Assembly: GCA_035685445.1 (NCBI GenBank)
Contig: DASSAK010000047.1
Span: 1 to 23,621, forward strand
Source: DRGT01 sp035685445
Lineage (GTDB): Archaea; Thermoproteota; Nitrososphaeria; Nitrososphaerales; Nitrosopumilaceae
Direction of reading: 5' to 3'
Length of the DNA stretch: 23,621 nucleotides
The notes under the pieces are model-generated. The model saw only the letters and a program-made list of their open reading frames with translations, had not been told where the DNA came from and made no database searches. A program made the translations under genes and the position numbers. How positions within the stretch are numbered: the stretch's first letter is position 1; each line of letters starts with the position of its first letter. Shown here in pieces: positions 6,753-14,383 of the stretch.

Positions 6753-8381
6753 ATGGATATTGAAAAAATCGAAAATTCATTTAAAGAAACTAAAGACAAA
6801 AAATGCGCAGTTTCAAAAAAAGGAATGGTAGCGTCAGCATTTCCTGATGCCACACATGCTGGAGTTGAAATTCTCAAAAAAGGTGGAAATGCAATAGATG
6901 CGGCATGTGCAACAGCACTTGCGCTAGGAGTTTGTGAACCACAAGCATCAGGGATTGGAGGACAATCAATGGCGATGGTTTATTTTAACAAAAAATCAAT
7001 TGCAATCGATGGTTCAAGCCGTGCTCCATCATTAGCACATTCTTCAGTTTTCCAAAAGAAAAGATATCGTGTTTTAGGATACAAATCAACTACAGTTCCA
7101 AGCACATTGGCGGTTCTTGGTCACCTTCATGAAAGATATGGTAGAATTGAATGGCACAAAGTTATCAGGCCTGCAATTAGAATATGTGAGCACGGATACA
7201 AAATAACTCAGTTACAACATGATTTACAAGTTAGAGAACTTGATAACTTTATGAAAATAAAATCAAAATCAGGTGCAAAATATTTTCTCAAAGATGGCGA
7301 AGTGCCATATGAAGTTGGCGATAGATTTATCCAAGAAGATTTAGCTGACACTTTACGTTATGTTTCTGCTCACGGATATAGAACATTCTATCATGGTCAA
7401 ATTGCAAAAAAGATAGATAAAGATATGAGAAATAATCATGGTTTAATTCGTGAAGAAGATTTAGCATATATTCCAGAACCAATCGAAAGAGTACCAATCA
7501 GTAGAAGATACAGACGCGTACGTGTAACAACAATTCCGCCGCCAGCTGCTGGAAGAACAATGCTGTTAGTATTAATGATGTTAAATCACTTACCATCAAA
7601 GTTTCTACGAAGTGGTAAAAAAGAATCCTACCACTTTATTGCTGAAACTTTCAGAAAAGCATTTTTGCATAGAGTTCAAAGACCATTTAATCCACACACA
7701 TATCTTCAGGCACAAGACAAACTACATTTACAACGCTCATTTGCAAAACAGATGGCTGAATCAATTCACAATGAAATGGATGCAACGCTTCCTATGCGAG
7801 ATCCCGAATTTGGGGGGGATGACACCACACATCTTTCTGTAATGGATGATGAGGGCAATGCAGTAGGCATTACTCAATCAATTGAGCTTGCATATGGTGC
7901 AAAAGCTGCTGCTGATGGTTTAGGATTTTTGTACAATAACTACATGTCTGCTTTTGAATTTACTAATCCAAATCATCCATATTTTATTAGACCAAATGCA
8001 ATTCCATGGACTTCTGTTTCACCAACTTTAGTATTTCATGATAAAAAGTTGTGGATGGTACTTGGTAGTCCAGGAAGCCAAAGAATATTTTCTGCAATAG
8101 GTCATTTTCTTTCAAGAATGGTTGATGGAAACTTGCCAATGAGTGAGGCAATTAAAAGGCCACGGTTTCATTGTACAATTGGAGGTACAGTAAGCATTGA
8201 AGAAGGCGGTTTTAGTGATGAATTGCTAGATTTTCTAACAGAACTTGGATATTCAATCTCAAAAAAGGAAAGATATTCATTTTATCATGGGGCGATACAT
8301 GCAGTTTTAAAGAGACAGACAGGTTCTGGTTTTCAGGGAGTTGCAGAAGTAAGAAGGGATGGAACAGCTGAAGGGCCATGA
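6753..8381 (+). CDS. Gamma-glutamyltransferase family Ntn-hydrolase
   Basis: A 542-residue protein of GGT length. The start of the mature small subunit is visible: GGDD-TTHLSV, where Thr358 should be the autoprocessing and catalytic nucleophile (the family motif is D/N-T-T-H-x-S-V). This gives a large subunit of 357 residues and a small one of 185. Also visible are an N-terminal VASAFPDATHAGVEILKKGG, the PQASGIGGQ turn (near 61), SVSPTLVF, and LGSPGSQRI in place of the usual GSPGGxRI. GGTs cleave or transfer gamma-glutamyl groups of glutathione-like peptides. There is no signal peptide, so it should act in the cytosol, unlike most bacterial GGTs, on a substrate unlikely to be glutathione. The ATG overlaps nothing, and the 3' end overlaps the next gene by 4 nt (ATGA). 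Confidence 0.9.
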   Translation: MDIEKIENSFKETKDKKCAVSKKGMVASAFPDATHAGVEILKKGGNAIDAACATALALGVCEPQASGIGGQSMAMVYFNKKSIAIDGSSRAPSLAHSSVFQKKRYRVLGYKSTTVPSTLAVLGHLHERYGRIEWHKVIRPAIRICEHGYKITQLQHDLQVRELDNFMKIKSKSGAKYFLKDGEVPYEVGDRFIQEDLADTLRYVSAHGYRTFYHGQIAKKIDKDMRNNHGLIREEDLAYIPEPIERVPISRRYRRVRVTTIPPPAAGRTMLLVLMMLNHLPSKFLRSGKKESYHFIAETFRKAFLHRVQRPFNPHTYLQAQDKLHLQRSFAKQMAESIHNEMDATLPMRDPEFGGDDTTHLSVMDDEGNAVGITQSIELAYGAKAAADGLGFLYNNYMSAFEFTNPNHPYFIRPNAIPWTSVSPTLVFHDKKLWMVLGSPGSQRIFSAIGHFLSRMVDGNLPMSEAIKRPRFHCTIGGTVSIEEGGFSDELLDFLTELGYSISKKERYSFYHGAIHAVLKRQTGSGFQGVAEVRRDGTAEGP

Positions 8382-9139
8382 CATTTCCTGTGTTGATTTG
8401 TATTCCACATGGAGGAACAAAGATTCCGCCAGAGCTAAAACAAAGAATTAAGATTAAACCAAAAGATGTATTTGCAGACATTGATGCATATACAAAAGAA
8501 ATCTATGACATTGGCCCTAGTGCAATGAAGATAATTTCAACGCCTTATGCCCGAACATTCGTTGATGTTAACAGAAATGAAAACGATCTTCCACCAGAAC
8601 AACCAGATGGAATTGTAAAAAGCACAACATGTTACAAAAATTCAATCTATAAAAAATCTAAAGAGCCTGATTCAAAACTAATAACAAAATTAGTCAAAAA
8701 GTACTATGAACCATATCACACAGAAATTATTGGTGCCACAAAATTTCTTGATTTCAAACTAGCCTTAGATTGTCACTCCATGGCTTCTGTTGGCCCAGAT
8801 ATTTCTCCTGATGTAGGAAAAGAAAGACCATTGATTTGCCTTGGAAATTGTTTTGGAAAATCCTGTCCCATGGATACCACAGTAAAGCTGGCAGAATGCT
8901 TTATGCTAGCTTTTGGGCTTGAGGAAAAAAATATCAAAATCAACAAACCATTTTTTGGAAAATATACTACACAAAAATATGGCAACAAACCGGTTCCCTG
9001 GGTACATGTAGAGCTAAATAGAAAATTGTTTTTGGAGAAACCTTGGTTTGATTCAACAACTCAAAAAATTGATAAAAAAAGACTATTAAAGCTAAACTAT
9101 ATGTTTGAAATGGCGCTACGTCTTTTTTTTGCAAAATAA
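8378..9139 (+). CDS. N-formylglutamate amidohydrolase-like hydrolase
   Basis: A 253-residue protein, normal family length. The motifs are ICIPHGG (7-13), FADIDAYT (32-39), YARTFVDVNRNENDLPP (57-73, the family R-x-x-V-D-x-N-R core) and DCHSM (131-135), followed by RPLICLG. These supply the expected zinc and carboxylate-binding residues. Characterised members hydrolyse N-formylglutamate in histidine breakdown, but the family also includes broader amidohydrolases. No hut gene is present here, so the classic role is not supported by context. The start codon overlaps the GGT stop (ATGA), implying translational coupling: the two hydrolases probably act in succession on the same kind of glutamyl amide. 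Last gene of the unit; it ends 1 nt from the convergent regulator. Confidence 0.88.
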   Translation: MTFPVLICIPHGGTKIPPELKQRIKIKPKDVFADIDAYTKEIYDIGPSAMKIISTPYARTFVDVNRNENDLPPEQPDGIVKSTTCYKNSIYKKSKEPDSKLITKLVKKYYEPYHTEIIGATKFLDFKLALDCHSMASVGPDISPDVGKERPLICLGNCFGKSCPMDTTVKLAECFMLAFGLEEKNIKINKPFFGKYTTQKYGNKPVPWVHVELNRKLFLEKPWFDSTTQKIDKKRLLKLNYMFEMALRLFFAK

Positions 9140-9140
9140 A

Positions 9141-9941
9141 TTATTCTTTTAATTTACTTTCATTGAAAGCATTAGAACCATACCAACAGTATCTAAAGTA
9201 ATCAATACACCATTCATGAAACATAGGATCACTACTATAGAACATCTCAGATAGATCGGATTCACCTTCTGTGTTGGGAAATAAAACACATGCTTCTTTT
9301 TCATTTAGTACAACAACTGTTTGAACCTCTTTTTTCATTTTTCGTTCAACAAGACCCTTCTCAATTAATTTATCAAATCCAAGTTTTTTGAGAAGTTCCT
9401 TTCTTCCTTTTGGAACAACAGCTGATTCAGAAAAAATATACATAAAATATACTCCCTTTTTGATTCTGTCGACAAGTGGTTCAATAAGATCCAAAGGAAC
9501 TTCTGATAAAACTTCATAGATAAATTCATCAGCATTTTTGTAAATTGATTTCCATTTCTCAAGAACTTTAACAACTCCTTTTACGTATTCTCCTGATGCT
9601 AATTGTCCTGATCTCATCATAAACTTAGTTGGAATATCAACAAAAGTGTGGTCTTCAAAGTATTTTCTATTTTGAGAAAGAAACACCAAAGAAGGGACCT
9701 GTGTACAAATTGTTCTGCCAAAAGTAGTGAGAGAGTATTTTCCATCATTATCTTTTTCAATCAATCCAGTTTCTTCTAATCTAGTAAAATTACGATGTAC
9801 CTCTTGTTTTGTTGCATCAAGCTCTTTTGCAACCTCAGTTGGCGTACATTTATGCGCTAATAATTTAAATAAAATGTGTAGTCGTTGTGAACTAGCTAAT
9901 TCTAGGAAATTTTCTGCAGCGTTCTCATATAGATCAGGCAT
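9141..9941 (-). CDS. Winged-helix regulator, FilR1/DUF1724 type
   Basis: A 266-residue protein. Residues 8-80 form an ArsR-like winged helix (SQRLHILFKLL, TPTEVAKELDATKQEVHRNFTRLEETGLIEKD, wing DGKYSLTTFG). The rest, about 100-255, matches the general build of the archaeal DUF1724 effector domain, with a Leu/Val-rich segment around VLEKWKSIYK and a late FRYCWYG. Such regulators are known from methanogens and are common in Thaumarchaeota; their ligands are mostly unknown. GGAG lies 6 nt upstream of the ATG. The gene starts 3 nt after the nitroreductase stop (same operon) and ends against the amidohydrolase gene, so it could regulate either side. Confidence 0.8.
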   Translation of the reverse strand: MPDLYENAAENFLELASSQRLHILFKLLAHKCTPTEVAKELDATKQEVHRNFTRLEETGLIEKDNDGKYSLTTFGRTICTQVPSLVFLSQNRKYFEDHTFVDIPTKFMMRSGQLASGEYVKGVVKVLEKWKSIYKNADEFIYEVLSEVPLDLIEPLVDRIKKGVYFMYIFSESAVVPKGRKELLKKLGFDKLIEKGLVERKMKKEVQTVVVLNEKEACVLFPNTEGESDLSEMFYSSDPMFHEWCIDYFRYCWYGSNAFNESKLKE

Positions 9942-9944
9942 TGG

Positions 9945-10961
9945 TCACTCCACTACATGAATGAGTTCTTTAAGCTTTCTTCGTGTTTTAGGTGGTCTCT
10001 GTTTGTCTGGGTATCCTATACACAAAATAGATGACGGTTTCAAGTCAGTGCCCAAAATAGATTTGACCTTTTCTTCATCAATCATTCCAATCCAGATTGA
10101 GCTTAGACCCAATCCAGATGCTGCAAGTAATGAAAATGCAGCAGCAAGTGTAGCATCTTGGATTGCAAATTTTTCTAAAATTTCTGGAGGAAACTTCATC
10201 TGTACTCTTGATGGATCCATACAAAACACCAAAACAACTGGTGCATTCACATAAGGTTGATTGTTTGCAGCCTCCACAAGTGCTTCTTTGGTTTTTTTGT
10301 TTTTAATGTAAAATACCTTAAATCCTTGAAAGTTTCCAGCAGTTGGCGCAGTATCAGCTGCTGCTAAAATTTTATCAACCATCCAATCCTCTACCTTTGT
10401 TTTTGCAAATTTTCTTGTTGAGCGTCTTGTTGAAAAAATTCTAAAGAGATCTGACTGTGAAAGTTCTGTAGTTTTTCTAGTTTTTGATGTTAAAATTGCT
10501 TGAAGTAATGTCATGTCAGGTTTTTTTTCATCAGTTTTTTTTGGCTCCTCATCTTTTCTAATGGTAACAGATGGATAGAATTCTTTTGTGCTAATACGAA
10601 TATACTGTGGTTCATGTGGAACTTTTGCATATTCTAAAACATTTTTTTGAAGATCTGTTGTTTTGGCCTCAAGTAAATCATGATCTTTGAGATTAAATTG
10701 TGTAACGTCAGAATTTATCATTATTTTGCTAACTTGATCTTCAAGCTCAACTTCTCCGGTGGAGTCTTGTTTTAAAATTTCAACGAGTTGTTCCAGTTCT
10801 CTTTTGTTTAGAATAACGGTATCCAAATCATCTTCATCAGCACCTTTCCAAACTAATCTACAACCATCCTTTGATGTATATGATGGTTCAACGTGTGAAA
10901 ATTGCAACGATCTAATTGAATTAAAAACCTCATAAAAAAGGTAAGGTGGTTTACTGGACAA
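9945..10961 (-). CDS. Nitroreductase-family flavoprotein with unknown N-terminal domain
   Basis: The C-terminal half (from about residue 170) is a nitroreductase-fold FMN oxidoreductase: FSTRRSTRKFA (FMN-binding arginines), TAPTAGNFQGFKVFYI, APVVLVFC, and AFSLLAASGLGLSSIWIG, ending GYPDKQRPPKTRR. The N-terminal 165 residues (SSKPPYLFYEVFNSIRSLQF and on) are not part of the usual roughly 200-residue enzyme and I do not recognise them. Such enzymes reduce nitro groups, quinones or flavins, or act in cofactor synthesis. I chose the TTG at 10961 to limit overlap with the 47-residue gene upstream (11 nt); an ATG at 10979 with GGAG before it and a TTG at 10988 are alternatives. Followed 3 nt later by the FilR1-like regulator. 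Confidence 0.82.
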   Translation of the reverse strand: MSSKPPYLFYEVFNSIRSLQFSHVEPSYTSKDGCRLVWKGADEDDLDTVILNKRELEQLVEILKQDSTGEVELEDQVSKIMINSDVTQFNLKDHDLLEAKTTDLQKNVLEYAKVPHEPQYIRISTKEFYPSVTIRKDEEPKKTDEKKPDMTLLQAILTSKTRKTTELSQSDLFRIFSTRRSTRKFAKTKVEDWMVDKILAAADTAPTAGNFQGFKVFYIKNKKTKEALVEAANNQPYVNAPVVLVFCMDPSRVQMKFPPEILEKFAIQDATLAAAFSLLAASGLGLSSIWIGMIDEEKVKSILGTDLKPSSILCIGYPDKQRPPKTRRKLKELIHVVE

Positions 10962-11094
10962 TACCAGCAGTGACCACATATGCTCCAACGCCAGCTCCTA
11001 TAGCAACGCCAAGACCCAAAAATAGAAGGTCAAAGGCAATCACCTTTCTGAAGGTGGCGTGAACCATTTTGTTCCATGTGCTAGTTGTTTTCAT
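10951..11094 (-). CDS. 47-residue single-span membrane miniprotein
   Basis: An ORF of 47 residues starting MKTTSTWNKMVHATFRK. Residues 18-45 form one long hydrophobic, glycine-rich helix (AFDLLFLGLGVAIGAGVGAY) and the tail is VQ. Basic residues before the helix suggest an inside N-terminus. The organisation resembles small accessory subunits of respiratory complexes, but I cannot name one. It overlaps the start of the nitroreductase gene, so the two are probably expressed together. The regular membrane-helix pattern makes a chance ORF unlikely. Confidence 0.6.
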   Translation of the reverse strand: MKTTSTWNKMVHATFRKVIAFDLLFLGLGVAIGAGVGAYVVTAGIVQ

Positions 11095-11170
11095 GGTTAT
11101 ACTACGAACTGGAAATTCATAGAATGTGGTACAATCAAAAATTGACTAGTCAGCTGGTTTGTTGACCCAG

Positions 11171-11178
11171 TATAATAT
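11171..11178 (+). promoter_or_regulatory. TATA box of the zinc-protein gene
   Basis: TATAATAT lies 24-31 nt before the ATG at 11202, the spacing expected for a leaderless archaeal transcript. Confidence 0.55.
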
Positions 11179-11201
11179 CTTAAAGCATTCTTACCTATTG
11201 T

Positions 11202-11390
11202 ATGAGAATTGATTCGTGCAGAAAATGTGGAAACAAGATGGAGCCTAGCAAAGATAATTGTGGTATTTGTGGCTCTCCAGTGAAATTTGTCTGCTCAGAA
11301 TGCAGAAAGGAGGCAGAGATACAGTATCATGTACAATTTCACAAAAATAGTACGGCTCAAGGACCAGCCCCAATTCTAAAAGTAAAGTAA
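11202..11390 (+). CDS. 62-residue double zinc-finger protein
   Basis: Cysteine pairs C6/C9, C20/C23 and C31/C34, followed by H43 and H47, predict two metal sites: a four-Cys ribbon (6, 9, 20, 23) and a C2H2-like finger (31, 34, 43, 47). The tail ends PILKVK. Such short archaeal zinc proteins are often nucleic-acid or ribosome associated, but nothing here proves that. It stands alone between a minus-strand operon and argH, with its own TATA box at 11171. The next gene, argH, is convergent. Confidence 0.75.
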   Translation: MRIDSCRKCGNKMEPSKDNCGICGSPVKFVCSECRKEAEIQYHVQFHKNSTAQGPAPILKVK

Positions 11391-11437
11391 TATCTTTTAG
11401 ATTAAGACTGAAAAACTAAGCACGACTTGATACAAAT

Positions 11438-12898
11438 TTATTTCATTAATTCTTTAACTTTTTTTGAAAGATTTTCGAATGTATTTGTAACTTCATTGTC
11501 TCGCATGGTAGTTCCTGTTCTATATGCATTAATTTTTTGAGTTCTGTTTGAAATCATTCGTTTTTGTTCTCCAAATCCTGCAGAACCTTCAGAATTCCTA
11601 TCTTTAAGGGATGATAAAATTGAAGTAGATTGAACAATATCTAAGACAAGTTTTGCATCAACCTTTGTATCTTGAATTGATTTTTTAATTTCATCTGATG
11701 AAAGTTTTGAAAGTGATTTTTTTGCTTGATTTGCTGTTTGTACTAGCTGTCCTGAAATTTTGTGACTAGTACGAAATGGCATTCCATTTTGAACTAGTTT
11801 TTCAGCAATGTCTAAGGCAATTAGATATCCTCCTTCTGCTGCTTTTTTCATTTGTTTTTCATTTACAGAAAGTGTTAGAAGCATGGATTTTAGAACAAGT
11901 AGTGCAGAGATTGAAATTTTTGAAGTAGACCAAATTGCAGATTTTATTTGCTGCAAGTCTCTACCATATCCAGTTGCAAGGCCCTTTATGGTAGCTAAAA
12001 TTGTCATTAGATTTCCGATTACTTCAGAAGTTTTTCCTCGAGTAAGCTCTAAAAGATCTGGATTTTTCTTTTGTGGCATTACACTTGATGGCGATGTAAA
12101 TTCATCAGCCAATTCAATAAATGAAAATTCAGAAGTTGACCATATTACAAAGTCTTCAGCGATTTTGCTAAGATTAGTCATGAGAATTGCAGCTGTTGAA
12201 ACATATTCTGCAACAAAATCACGTGTGCTTGTTGCATCTATAGAGTTTTCTACAATTCCCTTAAATCCAAGCATTTTTGCAGTACTTTGCCTATCAATTG
12301 GAAGACTAGTTCCACCAATTGGGCCAGATCCTAATGGATTTTGATTAACCCTTCCGTATGCGGCATAAAGCCTGTCAAGATCACGAAACAGTGAATCGGC
12401 GTATGCTAATAGATAATGAGAAAAAACTCCTGCTTGAGCTTGTTGTAAATGTGTGTAAAGTGGCATTATTGTTTTTTGATGCCGTTGTGCTAATGACACT
12501 AATGTCTCTATTGTATCTAAAAGACAATTACACAAAATGTTAATGTCATCTCGAATTTTCATGCGAATATCAAGTGAAATTTGATCATTGCGGGAACGCG
12601 CCGTATGCATTTTTCCACCACTAGCTAAACCTGCTTTTTTTATTACAAGCGATTCAATCAACTCATGAATGTCTTCTGCATCAGATTTTTTATCAAATTT
12701 TTCTTTTTTTAATGCTTCTAGTGCTTGAAGAATTTTTTTTACTTCAGCCTTTGAAATAATTTTATTTTCATAAAGCATAATGACATGTGCTTGGCTACCA
12801 AGTATGTCGTATAGCGCAATCTCTGCATCATCTGAAATTGATGAGACATAGTCTAGCGTAATTTTATTAATATTATTTCCAAGGCGAGACCTATACAT
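11438..12898 (-). CDS. argH: Argininosuccinate lyase
   Basis: Cleaves argininosuccinate to arginine and fumarate, the last step of arginine synthesis, in the cytosol. From the chosen ATG (MYRSRLGNN) it is 486 residues, close to the usual 450-480. It carries GGKMHTARSRNDQISLD, the THLQQAQ segment with the catalytic His region, NPLGSGPIGGTSLP, and the fumarase/aspartase superfamily signature SPSSVMPQKKNPDLLE with the catalytic serine loop. An upstream in-frame ATG at 12949 would add 17 residues, but these would cross the divergent promoter and the next gene, so I reject it. The fumarate released could enter the neighbouring complex II or the TCA pool. Confidence 0.97.
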   Translation of the reverse strand: MYRSRLGNNINKITLDYVSSISDDAEIALYDILGSQAHVIMLYENKIISKAEVKKILQALEALKKEKFDKKSDAEDIHELIESLVIKKAGLASGGKMHTARSRNDQISLDIRMKIRDDINILCNCLLDTIETLVSLAQRHQKTIMPLYTHLQQAQAGVFSHYLLAYADSLFRDLDRLYAAYGRVNQNPLGSGPIGGTSLPIDRQSTAKMLGFKGIVENSIDATSTRDFVAEYVSTAAILMTNLSKIAEDFVIWSTSEFSFIELADEFTSPSSVMPQKKNPDLLELTRGKTSEVIGNLMTILATIKGLATGYGRDLQQIKSAIWSTSKISISALLVLKSMLLTLSVNEKQMKKAAEGGYLIALDIAEKLVQNGMPFRTSHKISGQLVQTANQAKKSLSKLSSDEIKKSIQDTKVDAKLVLDIVQSTSILSSLKDRNSEGSAGFGEQKRMISNRTQKINAYRTGTTMRDNEVTNTFENLSKKVKELMK

Positions 12899-12918
12899 CA
12901 CCTTACGTTCTAGAATGG

Positions 12919-12927
12919 TTATATATA
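12919..12927. promoter_or_regulatory. Shared palindromic TATA box for argH and the SufT-like gene
   Basis: TTATATATA lies in the 49-nt gap between the two divergent start codons. Its symmetric core TATATATA (12920-12927) is centred about 25 nt from each ATG (12898 on minus, 12948 on plus), the canonical spacing for a leaderless archaeal gene on both sides. Confidence 0.6.
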
Positions 12928-12947
12928 GCATAGACGCTTTGGCGTTC

Positions 12948-13274
12948 ATGTCTCAAGACGTCAAGCAATTACGAGTCAAAATATTTGATGAGCTTTCGAA
13001 AATTGTAGACCCTGAAATCAATACAACAATTACAGAATTAGAGCTAATTGATGAAGTTGATATTGCAGATGGAAATGTTAAAGTTGATTTACATTTGACC
13101 AGTCCATTCTGTCCTGCAGTGTTTGGTTTTAAAATTGCTCAAGACATTCATGATAATCTTCTAAAAGTAGATGGAATTGATGATGTAAAGATAAATGTCT
13201 CAAACCACTTTATGGCAGAGCAAATTAACAATCAAGTAAATAATAGTCCAAACCCAAAAAAGCAGGTTAACTAG
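12948..13274 (+). CDS. MIP18/DUF59 (SufT-like) Fe-S assembly factor
   Basis: A 108-residue single-domain protein. It has the family pattern VDPEINTTITELELIDEVDI near the N-terminus, a beta strand VKVDLHLTS, and the SPFCPAVFGF stretch, where the Cys corresponds to the family's conserved cysteine in a T-x-x-x-C-P context. DUF59 proteins mature iron-sulphur proteins, and relatives serve in PaaD-type complexes. The start is ATG 12948; a more upstream ATG at 12915 is unlikely because it would precede the TATA box. It is convergent with sdhB, whose stop codon shares the CTAG at 13271-13274. The nearness to a protein with three Fe-S clusters fits the proposed role. Confidence 0.85.
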   Translation: MSQDVKQLRVKIFDELSKIVDPEINTTITELELIDEVDIADGNVKVDLHLTSPFCPAVFGFKIAQDIHDNLLKVDGIDDVKINVSNHFMAEQINNQVNNSPNPKKQVN

Positions 13275-14041
13275 CCTCTAAAACCTAGCAGATATCCTCT
13301 AAGAAGCTGAATTCCCATAGCAGGATCTACTCCTTTTGGACAAACTTGGCTACAAGAGCCCGCAAAATGACATCTCCAAATTCCATGAGAGTCATCAATC
13401 ACTTTGAGTCTATCATCTTTACCTTTGTCTCTGTTATCTGCTATGTATCGGTAAGCCTGTGCAAGTGCTTGTGGTCCAATAAATGAAGAATCTGTTGCCA
13501 TTGTAGGACAGACAGAATTGCATAATCCACATTTGATACAGTTTGAAAACTGTATGTATTTGTCTAATTCTTCTGGAGTCTGCAAAAGTTCAGTAGTTTT
13601 TCCTGTGACTTCAGAGTCCTCTCTAATAATAAATGGTTTTAACGATTTGTGTTTTTTAAATAATCTATCGAATCCGACTGTTAGATCTCGAATTATTGGA
13701 AAATTATTCATTGGTTCAACTGTTACAGTGTTAGAATCAAGTTCACTAATTTTTGTAAAGCATGCAAGTCTTGGTCTTCCATTAATTATCATGCCACAAG
13801 ATCCACAAGTAGCTTGTCTACAAGAATATCGAACAGCTATGGAGTGATCAAGGTGTTTTTTTGCTTCTAATATTGCATCTAAAACTGTAGTCCATCGTTG
13901 ATATGGAACTTGAAAATCAATCCAGTGTTTTTCATTATCTGTTGCTGGATTAAATTTTGCAACACGAAGTGTGATTGTGTTAGATGGTGAAGCTAGACTG
14001 TTTACTTTTTCTTCAGCTAGGCTTGTTGTTTGTGCCATCAT
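13271..14041 (-). CDS. sdhB: Succinate dehydrogenase iron-sulphur subunit
   Basis: Carries electrons from SdhA flavin to quinone in complex II. A 256-residue protein with the textbook cluster set: [2Fe-2S] ligands C74, C79, C82 and C94; [4Fe-4S] ligands C168, C171, C174 and C234; [3Fe-4S] ligands C178, C224 and C230, in the C-x2-C-x2-C-x3-C-P and C-x5-C-x3-C-P arrangement. The N-terminal ferredoxin part and C-terminal helical part are complete. It begins at one of two adjacent ATGs (14041 or 14038), overlapping the sdhD stop (ATGA), so translation is coupled. It is last in the operon and shares its stop CTAG with the convergent SufT-like gene. Confidence 0.97.
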   Translation of the reverse strand: MMAQTTSLAEEKVNSLASPSNTITLRVAKFNPATDNEKHWIDFQVPYQRWTTVLDAILEAKKHLDHSIAVRYSCRQATCGSCGMIINGRPRLACFTKISELDSNTVTVEPMNNFPIIRDLTVGFDRLFKKHKSLKPFIIREDSEVTGKTTELLQTPEELDKYIQFSNCIKCGLCNSVCPTMATDSSFIGPQALAQAYRYIADNRDKGKDDRLKVIDDSHGIWRCHFAGSCSQVCPKGVDPAMGIQLLRGYLLGFRG

Positions 14042-14382
14042 ACTATCCCCATACTTGTCATAAATATAGTCCTTGTTCCATATGCAATTACTGCAATCAT
14101 GGCAACAATACAGCCATACGAAACTGCTTTTTCATATGTACGCCCTTGTTTTAATTCAATCAAAATTGTTCGCAATCCATTAAATCCATGTATTGAGAGT
14201 AAAACCAAAATGATTTCAAGCATTCCAGCATAAGGTAAATACTGATAATTTGCAATTACACTCTCATATTCTAACGATTCTGCAAAGTTTTGTGTCATTC
14301 TCATCAATATGTGTACAGCAACAAAGGCAATTGCAGCTAGTGCGGTTCCATAATGGATTTTCATAATGTGACTTTCTTTCAT
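14038..14382 (-). CDS. sdhD: Succinate dehydrogenase membrane anchor subunit
   Basis: A 114-residue protein with three membrane helices (from the chosen ATG: about 8-25, 45-70 and 85-110). Histidines in AVHILMR and SIHGFNGLR are candidates for haem b or quinone-site residues; the H-x-x-N-G-x-R pattern is typical of SdhC/SdhD anchors. A TTG at 14394 is an alternative start, but GGTGA lies just before ATG 14382, which follows the sdhC stop by 1 nt. It anchors the SdhAB catalytic part to the membrane. Which of the two anchors deserves the C or D name cannot be fixed from sequence alone. Confidence 0.87.
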   Translation of the reverse strand: MKESHIMKIHYGTALAAIAFVAVHILMRMTQNFAESLEYESVIANYQYLPYAGMLEIILVLLSIHGFNGLRTILIELKQGRTYEKAVSYGCIVAMIAVIAYGTRTIFMTSMGIV

Positions 14383-14383
14383 G

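Noticed and set aside
8378..9139. Histidine degradation (hut) operon
   Set aside because: Only the last-step-like enzyme is present; no hutH, hutU or hutI lies nearby.
11808..12344. 178-residue plus-strand reading frame inside argH
   Set aside because: argH is unmistakable on the minus strand; the plus frame is an open shadow rich in Ser and Phe.
12899..12949. 17-residue N-terminal extension of argH
   Set aside because: It would run through the TATA box and across the start codon of the SufT-like gene; the family start MYRSRLG fits better.
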